8,125 nucleotides of DNA from Oscillospiraceae bacterium (GTDB taxonomy: Bacteria; Bacillota; Clostridia; Oscillospirales; Oscillospiraceae). A program made the translations under genes and the position numbers. The notes beneath the pieces were generated by a model. It was not told the DNA's origin. It made no database searches and saw only the letters and a list, made by a program, of their open reading frames with translations. The stretch lies in contig JAJPXI010000198.1 in the NCBI GenBank assembly GCA_021205585.1, forward strand, positions 1 to 8,125. Reading direction: 5' to 3'. Positions 1 through 5,344 of this stretch are shown in pieces. How positions within the stretch are numbered: position 1 is the stretch's first letter; each line of letters begins with the position of its first letter.

Positions 1-12
1 CAGGTGACGGTT

Positions 13-198
13 TCAGTGTTGCTCTTGTGCAAAATCATTGCAAGGCGCCGCAGTCTGCTCTGTGCGGTTTTGCCTTAAGGCAAAACCGCGTCCCGGCCCA
101 CTTATAACAGCTGCATTGGTTTTGGCATCCTGATAGGCGTCTTCCAAGACGATTTTATCGGTGCCAACGAATGACCGGATGATGTCCTTGATGCGCAT
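13..198 (-). CDS. Hypothetical 61-residue protein (weak)
   Basis: I do not recognise this small ORF. The start at 198 (MRIKDIIRSFVG...) is preferred over an in-frame ATG at 243, because a candidate -10 box (TATGAT) overlaps 243 and a weak AGGG Shine-Dalgarno lies 8 bases before 198. The first 34 codons use ordinary coding-like codons (ATC, GAC, GCC, CAG) and encode a plausible mixed charged/hydrophobic peptide. The last third runs through a perfect 26-bp palindrome and turns into low-complexity Gln/Thr/Ala sequence, so the 3' end may be a repeat element that has replaced the original C terminus. It lies outside the phage operon, divergent from the tRNA. It could also be a chance ORF. Confidence 0.3.
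   Translation of the reverse strand: MRIKDIIRSFVGTDKIVLEDAYQDAKTNAAVISGPGRGFALRQNRTEQTAAPCNDFAQEQH
64..89. repeat. Perfect 26-bp palindrome
   Basis: Thirteen bases (GCGGTTTTGCCTT) are followed immediately by their exact reverse complement, centred between 76 and 77. There is no spacer and no T-tract on either side, so it is not an intrinsic terminator. A second, imperfect inverted pair (TGCAA/TTGCA) lies near 28-42. Together they could form a small dispersed palindromic element or a protein binding site. Neither can be tested from this window. Confidence 0.6.
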
Positions 199-238
199 TT
201 TTGGTACCCTGCTTTCTGACCGTGTTTTTTTCACACGA

Positions 239-266
239 ATCATAGCAGAAAAACCATGCGTACCAA
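239..266 (-). promoter_or_regulatory. Candidate sigma70-type promoter, leftward
   Basis: On the minus strand TTGGTA (261-266) is followed after 16 bases by TATGAT (239-244). The -10 matches the consensus at 5 of 6 positions and the -35 at 4 of 6. Transcription would begin near 232, about 35 bases before the ATG at 198, which is the reason for choosing that start. Confidence 0.35.
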
Positions 267-340
267 GGCTTCATCCGGATTTTACGACCCACTCATACGC
301 CCGAAGAGCCCAAAAATTTTTCTTTTTGCCCGGAAACCCC

Positions 341-368
341 TTGACAAAAATATCATTTTTGATATAAT
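341..368 (+). promoter_or_regulatory. Promoter of tRNA-Gln
   Basis: There is a perfect TTGACA (341-346) and a perfect TATAAT (363-368), separated by 16 bp of AT-rich sequence. The predicted transcription start near 375 is about 14 bases before the mature tRNA. The match is strong enough to expect constitutive expression by the housekeeping sigma factor. Confidence 0.85.
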
Positions 369-388
369 AACGCTTGTCCTTTTGAAAT

Positions 389-462
389 AGCCGGATTGTG
401 TAAGGGTAGCACGACAGACTCTGACTCTGTTTGTGAGGGTTCGAATCCTTCTCCGGCTGCCA
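389..462 (+). tRNA. tRNA-Gln (anticodon CUG)
   Basis: The full cloverleaf can be folded by hand. The acceptor stem AGCCGGA/TCCGGCT closes 7 bp. A short D arm (GTG/CAC) encloses the GGGTA loop. The anticodon stem ACAGA/TCTGT carries the loop CTCTGAC, giving anticodon CTG, which reads the glutamine codon CAG. The T stem GAGGG/CCTTC (one G-T pair) holds the TTCGAAT loop. The discriminator is G and the CCA tail is encoded. The gene has its own promoter upstream and an intrinsic terminator 8 bases downstream, so it is a single-gene transcription unit. Its 3' end points at the prophage, the usual arrangement for an integration target. Confidence 0.95.
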
Positions 463-470
463 AAGGAAAA
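425..470. other. Probable prophage attachment site at tRNA 3' end
   Basis: Tyrosine integrases commonly use the 3' half of a tRNA gene as the crossover core and leave the tRNA intact. Here an intact tRNA-Gln lies directly between apparent host sequence and the phage operon, and arm-like repeats lie about 120 bp further in. The exact core cannot be fixed because the other prophage end is outside the window. The core could also lie in the terminator that follows. Confidence 0.35.
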
Positions 471-519
471 AGTCCCGTAAAACGTTGAGTTTTCAACATT
501 TTGCGGGACTTTATTTTTT
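471..519 (+). terminator. Intrinsic terminator of tRNA-Gln
   Basis: A long hairpin has arms that begin AGTCCCG (471) and end CGGGACT (510). They pair through about 18 positions with one G-U pair and one A-C mismatch around a small loop. TTTATTTTTTG follows directly. This is a classical factor-independent terminator ending the tRNA transcript. Confidence 0.85.
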
Positions 520-580
520 GCCTCAATTTCTATTTATTTGTATTTTATAGGCGGAAAACACGGGGTTTTCCGGTTTCAGT

Positions 581-612
581 GCTGGGACTTCTGCTGGGAC
601 TTTTGCTGTGAC
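581..612. repeat. Three 12-bp-spaced direct repeats, putative integrase arm sites
   Basis: GCTGGGAC occurs at 581 and 593 and GCTGTGAC at 605, an exact 12-bp period (the first two copies share GCTGGGACTT). A related TGCGGGACTTT is found in the terminator arm near 502-512. Short, evenly spaced direct repeats beside a tRNA att site are the usual form of the arm-type sites bound by the N-terminal domain of tyrosine integrases. This role is inferred from position and spacing only. Confidence 0.5.
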
Positions 613-624
613 TAACCGCTTTGC

Positions 625-670
625 AAAAAAAGAGGGGACGCGCTCCCATTATGGGAGTGCGCCTCCTCTT
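625..670 (-). terminator. Distal intrinsic terminator of the phage operon
   Basis: The hairpin covers 630-670, with about 18 paired positions (two G-U pairs, one mismatch) and a three-base loop. On the minus strand it is followed at once by seven T residues (631-625). It is a second stop behind the 692-739 terminator and would block any readthrough from the prophage towards the att site and tRNA. Confidence 0.8.
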
Positions 671-691
671 GACAGAAAATAATCTCCAAAT

Positions 692-739
692 AAAAAACGC
701 CCCCATCGTCCAGTATATCGGGGCGATGGGGGCGTTTTT
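692..739 (-). terminator. Main terminator of the late operon (bidirectional)
   Basis: Arms AAAAACGCCCCCATCG and its exact complement give 16 perfect base pairs, extended inward by three more (one G-U). There is an A-tract on the left and a T-tract on the right, so it can work in both directions. On the minus strand it begins 8 bases after the stop codon of the last lysis-module gene and ends in TTTTTTATTT. Confidence 0.9.
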
Positions 740-746
740 CTCTTGT

Positions 747-1055
747 TCAGATCGGCGGACTGTCCGTGGAATCCTCTTCCGCGAAGTTCCTGGCCTCCGC
801 CGCCGCGAACTTTACGCCTTTCCCGTTATTCGTGTTCTCTGCCTTGTTCTTATCAACGACCCGCGCCAGCACCACGGACAAGGCCGTCCCTAACGGCGTG
901 GCAATCACCGTGTAGCAGTACAGCGCGCCGGTGAAACTGGCCTCGATGGAGCGGACAGCCAGGTAAAAGCCGCCCGCTACCATCCCAATTAGCAGCAGTA
1001 CCAAATAGAGCGCAAGCCGGTTGGTGAAGCCCAGGTTCCTGAGATGCTTCATCAT
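747..1055 (-). CDS. Small two-helix phage membrane protein (second holin candidate)
   Basis: This 102-residue protein has two clear hydrophobic segments, about residues 14-34 and 43-64, separated by a short segment with one Arg and one Glu. A polar C-terminal tail follows (KAENTNNGKG and an acidic end). The start overlaps the endolysin stop by four bases (ATGA), so it is probably translated by coupling; its own Shine-Dalgarno (TGGG) is poor. It is the last gene of the operon, directly before the terminators. Two helices and position beside the endolysin suggest a holin, antiholin or other lysis helper. An AENT-type tail after two helices is, as far as I recall, seen in small membrane proteins of clostridial prophages, but I cannot name the family with certainty. 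Confidence 0.75.
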   Translation of the reverse strand: MMKHLRNLGFTNRLALYLVLLLIGMVAGGFYLAVRSIEASFTGALYCYTVIATPLGTALSVVLARVVDKNKAENTNNGKGVKFAAAEARNFAEEDSTDSPPI

Positions 1056-1285
1056 CCCAGGTTGAACTTCGTCGCCAGCCGATGGAACAGCGCCGCCGCC
1101 TGCTCACGGGTCAAAAAGTCCGCCCACATATAGTTCGGCTCGCCGCTGGATGTGGTGCCGCTGCCCACCATCAGGCCGTTGTTGATGGCCCACTCGCGGT
1201 CGTCTTTGCTCCAGCTCCCGGCGTCGTTGTCCTGCAATTCCTTGCGGTACTGGGTCATATAGCTTTTGAAATCATCGTAAGTCAT
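1052..1285 (-). CDS. Possible internally initiated C-terminal endolysin subunit (77 residues)
   Basis: Codon 191 of the endolysin is an in-frame ATG (1283-1285) preceded by GAGGAGG with an 8-base spacer, close to ideal for initiation. The product would be MTYDDFKSYM... to the normal stop, i.e. part of the linker plus the SLH-like region without the catalytic domain. Some clostridial (CD27L, CTP1L) and enterococcal (Lys170) endolysins are known to make a binding-domain-only product from an internal start and to assemble it with full-length enzyme. The domain boundary here falls at the same kind of place. The Glu-Glu-Asp codons that create the site could also be there simply to encode an acidic linker, so expression is inferred. 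Confidence 0.5.
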   Translation of the reverse strand: MTYDDFKSYMTQYRKELQDNDAGSWSKDDREWAINNGLMVGSGTTSSGEPNYMWADFLTREQAAALFHRLATKFNLG

Positions 1286-1855
1286 TTCATCATCCTCCTC
1301 AGTAGATGTAATTGTGGTTGTGCCGGAGGCCAGAATCGCATTGACCTTCGCGGCAATGTCGGACATCCGGCTGTACAAATACTCACCAGGACAAGCCTTG
1401 TTTGCAAAGTCACGGTGAACAGTCATATTGCAGCCGTTCTTGTGATTCACTCGATCGTTTTTGGTATCGCTCCAGACAAGCTGACTGATACCATTGCGCT
1501 GGCAAATGTCAGCCACCAGCTTAATCAGCGCATTGTATGCCTCGTCGGTGACAGCATACGGGTCTGTGGTATCGCTGGCCGTCTCGATGGTAATGGCCCG
1601 GTGGTCGTTGGCTGCGTTGCTGCTGCACCAGCTGCGGTCAGACTCATCCACGCACAGGCCGATTGAGCCGTCTTTGCCCACGCCATAGTTGCAGGAGGCG
1701 TTGCGGTCAGTATTTGCAAAGTAATCGCAAATCTGCTTCGCTGTCCACTGGCCTGCCACGCAATGGATGGTAATGGTGTCGATTGCGTGGGTTCGCGGGC
1801 TGGTCTTTTGGGTCTTGGTGATGTTGGTGTAAGCCACCAGGGAACTGTTGCTCAT
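1052..1855 (-). CDS. Endolysin: N-acetylmuramoyl-L-alanine amidase (Amidase_2) with SLH-like C terminus
   Basis: This 267-residue enzyme cuts the bond between N-acetylmuramic acid and L-alanine in peptidoglycan at lysis. Residues 20-175 form an Amidase_2 (T7-lysozyme/PGRP) domain. Zinc ligands are visible as H31 (TITIHC), H147 (MTVHR) and C155 (KACPGEYL). Y57 (NYGVGKDG) and K153 correspond to the catalytic Tyr and Lys of T7 lysozyme, so it looks active. A Thr/Glu/Asp linker (177-190) leads to residues 191-267. This part holds an SLH-like stretch (REWAINNGLMVGSG, then W-A-D and LTREQAAALFHRLA), probably the wall-binding or oligomerising domain. There is no signal peptide, so export depends on a holin. 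The start ATG lies 2 bases after the holin stop with a modest GAGGG Shine-Dalgarno. A much better Shine-Dalgarno lies inside the gene, before codon 191. Confidence 0.92.
   Translation of the reverse strand: MSNSSLVAYTNITKTQKTSPRTHAIDTITIHCVAGQWTAKQICDYFANTDRNASCNYGVGKDGSIGLCVDESDRSWCSSNAANDHRAITIETASDTTDPYAVTDEAYNALIKLVADICQRNGISQLVWSDTKNDRVNHKNGCNMTVHRDFANKACPGEYLYSRMSDIAAKVNAILASGTTTITSTEEDDEMTYDDFKSYMTQYRKELQDNDAGSWSKDDREWAINNGLMVGSGTTSSGEPNYMWADFLTREQAAALFHRLATKFNLG
1294..1300 (-). promoter_or_regulatory. Strong internal ribosome binding site in the endolysin gene
   Basis: GAGGAGG on the minus strand is followed by ATGATGAA and then an in-frame ATG at 1285. Two nearer ATGs within the spacer are out of frame. 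It is a better match to the anti-Shine-Dalgarno than the site used for the full-length endolysin. Confidence 0.55.
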
Positions 1856-1857
1856 GC

Positions 1858-2157
1858 TTATTCACCCTCTTTCTCGAATGCCGTGGTTTCCTCGGTTTCA
1901 CCGTCGGTTCCATCCTCCGATGTGGACAGCAGCCCCACGGTCTCCTGCACAGTCTGAACCGCTTCGCCCACTGCGGCAGCGTCAATGCAGCCCTCGGTGA
2001 TAATATATGTTACCACAGACCCGATGGACACGACGGCTCCGGCTACGCTGGACACAATGCTCTCGTCTAAGCCAAAGACCATCGCAAGTCCCGCGATAAA
2101 TCCGGCGACAGCGGCCAGGAATTTGCGGCTTGCCAGCTTCTTCAAAAATGCTTTCAT
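1858..2157 (-). CDS. Phage holin
   Basis: This 99-residue protein has a short basic N terminus (KAFLKKLASRK) and two hydrophobic segments, about residues 13-30 and 34-54, joined by a tight LDES turn. A strongly acidic tail follows (about 80-99, rich in E and D). Two helices, small size and position immediately before the endolysin match a class II holin, which forms the membrane lesion that lets the endolysin reach the wall and times lysis. It has a strong AAGGAG ribosome site, overlaps the upstream gene by 4 bp, and ends 2 bp before the endolysin start. No dual-start Met-Lys-Met motif is visible at the N terminus. The family call is from architecture and context. Confidence 0.8.
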   Translation of the reverse strand: MKAFLKKLASRKFLAAVAGFIAGLAMVFGLDESIVSSVAGAVVSIGSVVTYIITEGCIDAAAVGEAVQTVQETVGLLSTSEDGTDGETEETTAFEKEGE

Positions 2158-2480
2158 CTCTTCTCTCCTTTCCCCGGCAGCACCGGGTCAATGGGCAGCT
2201 TGCGCACTGCATTCACCAGGTCGTCCAAAAATCCGTTGCCATCCAGGTCGTCATGGTAGATTTCGTGCATCCGCTCCAGGTCGTCCAGGTCGTTTGTCGC
2301 AATCTTGCCACGCTCCAGGTGCGCCTTGCACAGATACTTGATGCGGTCATAAAGCAGCTGCTGCACTCCGGCGGTCACGCCGTCGGTCTTCTTTTTGCGA
2401 TTCTGATACAAGGAGAACAGTCCGCTGATTAGAGCGGACAGCGCCCCGCTGCTGATAATCGCAACGATAATAGTCACCAA
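2154..2480 (-). CDS. Membrane-anchored lysis-module protein (conserved clostridial-phage type)
   Basis: This 108-residue protein has one N-terminal hydrophobic segment (about residues 2-24), then a basic stop-transfer stretch (NRKKK, 27-31) and a soluble domain. The soluble part (35-97) is helical in character (LLYDRIKYLCKAHLERG, DDLERMHEIYH). It contains an EF-hand-like acidic loop at 76-88 (D-D-L-D-G-N-G-x-L-D-D), which could bind a divalent metal. Proteins of this form are common just upstream of holins in Gram-positive phages; their role is not established to my knowledge. The start is TTG at 2480 (GGGGAG site 6 bases upstream); a GTG at 2477 with 9-base spacing is equally possible. A hairpin ends 3 bases before the ribosome site. 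The gene overlaps the holin start by ATGA. Confidence 0.75.
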   Translation of the reverse strand: MVTIIVAIISSGALSALISGLFSLYQNRKKKTDGVTAGVQQLLYDRIKYLCKAHLERGKIATNDLDDLERMHEIYHDDLDGNGFLDDLVNAVRKLPIDPVLPGKGEKR

Positions 2481-2495
2481 TTCTATCTCCCCTTT

Positions 2496-2536
2496 TACAG
2501 ACCGGCGGCGATAAATATGATTGCCGCCGGTCTGTA
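2496..2536 (-). other. Hairpin at the tail/lysis junction, without U-tract
   Basis: TACAGACCGGCGGC pairs perfectly with its complement over 14 bp around a 13-base loop. It lies 8 bases after the stop of the gp80-like gene and 3 bases before the GGGGAG ribosome site of the first lysis gene. On the minus strand it is followed by AAAGGGGAG rather than T residues, so it is not a standard terminator. A role in mRNA stability, processing or translation control of the lysis genes is more likely. Confidence 0.6.
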
Positions 2537-2544
2537 TCCGTGTG

Positions 2545-3063
2545 TTAGTCCGCGTTAATCTTGATGATCAGCTCGCCCCTGCCGTCATCGGTGGTGTTTG
2601 CCCGGATAATGGCGATTTTGCCCTCGGCATCCGTGCCAGATACCGTAATCGGTTTAGTCAGCTCCCCCACAAAGAAGGGGGTGGAGACGGACGCGCTGGA
2701 GAACAGGCCAAAATGGGTCAGTTCGTCCCCCCAGCTGGTAGTAGCCTCCGGAAACTTGATTTCTGTGGTGTTCGTGATGTACCAATAATCCTCAGTGTCC
2801 TCTTCGTCAGTGCTGCCGTCGTGATACTGCGCGCTACCGAGGTAGCTAAGAGTGGTCGTTACCGTCCCGTTGCTGGCTGTGCCCAAACTGATGGGCACCC
2901 TGGCGTACTCACTGACGGTCGGTTCGGTGAACTTCCCTCCGGCATAAGTCGGCGTGGTGCTGGACAGCCCAATGTAGATGTCCCCGGAGTGGAAGTTGGA
3001 CGTGTAATTCCTTTTCCCTGCGATGCAGTTCAGAACGGATAATGCGTAAGTGTTGGTTAACAT
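2545..3063 (-). CDS. Phage virion/tail-fibre protein, gp80-like family
   Basis: This 172-residue protein has the layout of a small virion protein found in many tailed phages and often named tail fibre protein or gp80-like. It shows an N-terminal helix (MLTNTYALSVLNCIAG), then strand pattern YIGLSSTTPTYAGG and FTEPTVSEYARVPI (30-60). A middle segment ends in IKFPEATTSWGDELTHFGLFSS (about 102-124), followed by the C-terminal block FFVGELTKPITVSGTD and a final strand LIIKI. The order GLSTT-P, then F-x-E-P...YAR-V, then FP-A-T..WG..THFG, then L..P..V..G is the family signature as I know it. It is all beta in character with no enzyme motif, and probably decorates the distal tail or baseplate. An ideal AGGAGG lies 8 bases before the ATG. 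Confidence 0.75.
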   Translation of the reverse strand: MLTNTYALSVLNCIAGKRNYTSNFHSGDIYIGLSSTTPTYAGGKFTEPTVSEYARVPISLGTASNGTVTTTLSYLGSAQYHDGSTDEEDTEDYWYITNTTEIKFPEATTSWGDELTHFGLFSSASVSTPFFVGELTKPITVSGTDAEGKIAIIRANTTDDGRGELIIKINAD

Positions 3064-3127
3064 AGTAGGTTCCTCCTAAAAAATAGTATTTATATCAAGC
3101 GGTCTCCCGCGTGATACCATTGTGGTG

Positions 3128-5329
3128 TTACTCGTCGGACAGATAATAGAACGTGATTTCTGTCGCGCCCTTGCCTGTGACGTACTCGGTCAGCGTGGTT
3201 GTGGTCACGAAATTGCTCCAATCCTCGTTGCCGTACATATCGGAAACCCCGCCCACATTGGACAGTTCTGGGTCGTTGCTGGCTACTCTTAATTGATACC
3301 CGGTTAACGTTGTGCCGTCATCACCCACGATCTGTGCCGGTGTGCCGGGGTTCCAGCCGATAGCGTTGAACTTACTGGAATAATCAAACTCAGACCATGC
3401 GAATAGAATTAGACCGCCATCCACCTCGGCACCGCCATAAATCGTACACCCCGGCAGCAATTTTGCGGACACGCCTCGGAAGGCGATATCCCAGTCCTCC
3501 CCACAAACAATGTCCACATCGTAGCCTATTGGATATATAAGCTGTGCCGTGCTGTACTCCGCGCCCCAGATAGTCAGCGTCACATTGAGACAGTTGGAAT
3601 ATATTGCTTCATTGTCAGGGGCAGTCAGAACCGTGCGCCCATCTTTAATTTCCAGCCCTATAGAGGCGTAGTAGAACAGCCCATCGTCATCCACATTGAT
3701 GATAGGCACCTCACTGGTCAGCTCTCCAAAATCATCATCGGACACATACATCTGGCCGTACAGTTTGCCTACCCTTTCCTTGTAGACGCACGGAACCTCG
3801 ATATGATTGAATGTATACAGGCTGAACGGGAACACCCCGGCGGCCATGCGCACAGCCGCGTCCTCCACGCTTACCCAGTCGTGGATGACAAAGGGCTGAT
3901 AAATCGTGCCCCAGCAGTCGATACTCCCGCTGCCCTCCACCTTTCCACGGGCGTACAGGGTTGCCGTATCACTGCTGAGAGTCAGCGTCCCGTCAACCTC
4001 CAGCACGCCGTAGCTGCCGGTCAGCGCCCCCGTCTCCGGCGCGCTGCTCTGCTGGTCGCCGGTGACAATGATGGAGCAGTAATCCGTCAGCTCCAGGTCT
4101 CCCTTAATGGTCAGCCTGGAGTACTCAAATAGATTTTCGGATTCCCCCGCTACATTGTTCCCGCTCATGGCGTTAAGCAAATTATCAATGTCGGGCCGGT
4201 TGGCGATGATGAAGGTGGGGGCCATTCCCATTTGTATATCTTCCTGGAGCCAGCTGCCATTACCATATTCGCTTTCAAGGTCGAAAACCCAGTCCCCCCA
4301 GAGGTAAATAACAGGGCATTCCCCTATTTCTGCCGCCAACTCCATCGCCACACAGACTGCATCTATCATCATTTCCTCCGGCGAATTGAAGCCCTCATCC
4401 TCGTAATTATTCGGGTCAAGCGGCACAAAGGTTCTCGTCATCGCTTCGTACAGATACAGCATTATTGTGTTGCCTTTGGCCGTCATGGACAATTCTGCGG
4501 GGTCATCCGCGCTGCCGAAGGAGTACAGTACAAATGTCCCGCCGTCCTCCAGGCCTTCAGCAGGCACATCCACCGTCCAGCTGCCGTCCTCGCTGTCGGA
4601 GTCTGCATAGATAGGGGTTATATAATCGTCATCATCTTTGTTGTTCGCATGGTCTGCCAACCATGTGGTGCCCCGCAGGATGGTGTCAATCGTCACCGCC
4701 TTGCCTGGGGCCACATAGCTGACATATACCCGGCTCCCGGCAGGAGAACACGTCCCGCTGAAGATGATGGACTCAAACTCGCACATCAGCGTTTCATCAT
4801 ACACAAGAGTTTTATCCGCCCATGAAAATAGGTTTGCGTTGTCGGAGGAAGAATCCTCATCGGAGGAGGATTCCGCGCTTGCCGTCCCCGTCACACCGCC
4901 GATTGTTATCCCGGACAGGATATTTTCCGGTATTAGCGTGGAGGGCTTCTGCACCGTCACCTGTGACAGCAATTCGCCGTCCCCTGGTGTAATCACTTGG
5001 TTTCCAGAGGCCATAGAGAGGGCAACGCTGACCGATGTTTCTGTGGGGTCTGTGTGCGTCCCTGTCACACCGCCAATGGTCACACCGGATACAATGTTCG
5101 CCGGTTTCAGTGTGGAAGGCTTCACCACTGTTACCTCGGTCAACAATTCACCCTCATCCGGTGTAATCACTTGGTTTCCAGAGGCCATAGAGAGGGAGAC
5201 GCTTTTCTGCGCCGTCTCCCCCTCAGAAAAGGTCGCCGTGCTGCCGTCTGAGGTGTTCAGCACAACGGAGGTCACGCCCTCATAGCTCACATCTTCCCCA
5301 GCCGCATTTTTCAGCACAATATCCGCCAT
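3128..5329 (-). CDS. Long tail fibre / receptor-binding protein with two 58-residue repeats
   Basis: This 733-residue protein starts with a short module (MADIVLKNAAGEDVSYEGV) of a kind common at the N terminus of Firmicutes phage tail proteins, likely the attachment part. Two tandem repeats follow, residues 45-91 and 103-149 (SMASGNQVITP, then GELL..VTV.KPSTL.P.NI.SG, then TIGGVTGT), a motif often seen in Firmicutes tail fibres. A Ser/Asp/Glu linker (152-164) leads to the distal region. Around 320-400 there is a helix-rich segment (EEMMIDAVCVAMELAAEIG). At about 415-500 short Gly-rich strands (LTIKGDLEL, LEVDGTLTL, KVEGSGSIDCWG) suggest a beta-helix. No S74 chaperone, esterase or lectin motif was recognised. 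AGGAG lies 9 bases before the ATG. It probably forms trimers that contact the cell surface; this is inferred from length, composition and position. Confidence 0.75.
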   Translation of the reverse strand: MADIVLKNAAGEDVSYEGVTSVVLNTSDGSTATFSEGETAQKSVSLSMASGNQVITPDEGELLTEVTVVKPSTLKPANIVSGVTIGGVTGTHTDPTETSVSVALSMASGNQVITPGDGELLSQVTVQKPSTLIPENILSGITIGGVTGTASAESSSDEDSSSDNANLFSWADKTLVYDETLMCEFESIIFSGTCSPAGSRVYVSYVAPGKAVTIDTILRGTTWLADHANNKDDDDYITPIYADSDSEDGSWTVDVPAEGLEDGGTFVLYSFGSADDPAELSMTAKGNTIMLYLYEAMTRTFVPLDPNNYEDEGFNSPEEMMIDAVCVAMELAAEIGECPVIYLWGDWVFDLESEYGNGSWLQEDIQMGMAPTFIIANRPDIDNLLNAMSGNNVAGESENLFEYSRLTIKGDLELTDYCSIIVTGDQQSSAPETGALTGSYGVLEVDGTLTLSSDTATLYARGKVEGSGSIDCWGTIYQPFVIHDWVSVEDAAVRMAAGVFPFSLYTFNHIEVPCVYKERVGKLYGQMYVSDDDFGELTSEVPIINVDDDGLFYYASIGLEIKDGRTVLTAPDNEAIYSNCLNVTLTIWGAEYSTAQLIYPIGYDVDIVCGEDWDIAFRGVSAKLLPGCTIYGGAEVDGGLILFAWSEFDYSSKFNAIGWNPGTPAQIVGDDGTTLTGYQLRVASNDPELSNVGGVSDMYGNEDWSNFVTTTTLTEYVTGKGATEITFYYLSDE
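4883..5197 (-). repeat. Two tandem 58-codon repeats in the tail fibre gene
   Basis: The two protein repeats are encoded with a 174-bp period. Their first 37 bp are identical (4986-5022 and 5160-5196, including GGTGTAATCACTTGG), while the rest has drifted to about two-thirds similarity by eye. The identical block codes for the SMASGNQVITP part. Such tracts allow unit gain or loss by slipped pairing or homologous recombination. Confidence 0.85.
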
Positions 5330-5344
5330 TTTGTATCGCTCCTC

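Noticed and set aside
161..367. Plus-strand ORF (68 codons) before the tRNA
   Set aside because: It runs through the tRNA promoter, has no ribosome site and no recognisable features.
581..612. CRISPR array
   Set aside because: Three 8-10 bp repeats with 12-bp period have no room for spacers.
621..893. Plus-strand ORF (90 codons)
   Set aside because: It crosses both terminators and lies opposite the last lysis gene; no initiation signal.
1082..1666. Plus-strand ORF (194 codons) opposite the endolysin
   Set aside because: The opposite strand has clear catalytic motifs in frame; this ORF has no Shine-Dalgarno and no recognisable domain.
3094..3115. Short hairpin (GCGG/CCGC plus ATCA/TGAT) between the 733-residue fibre and the gp80-like gene
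   Set aside because: The stem is short with a mismatch and the six T residues begin 10 bases later, so it is not a convincing terminator. TTGATA nearby also lacks a -10 box at proper spacing, so no promoter is called.
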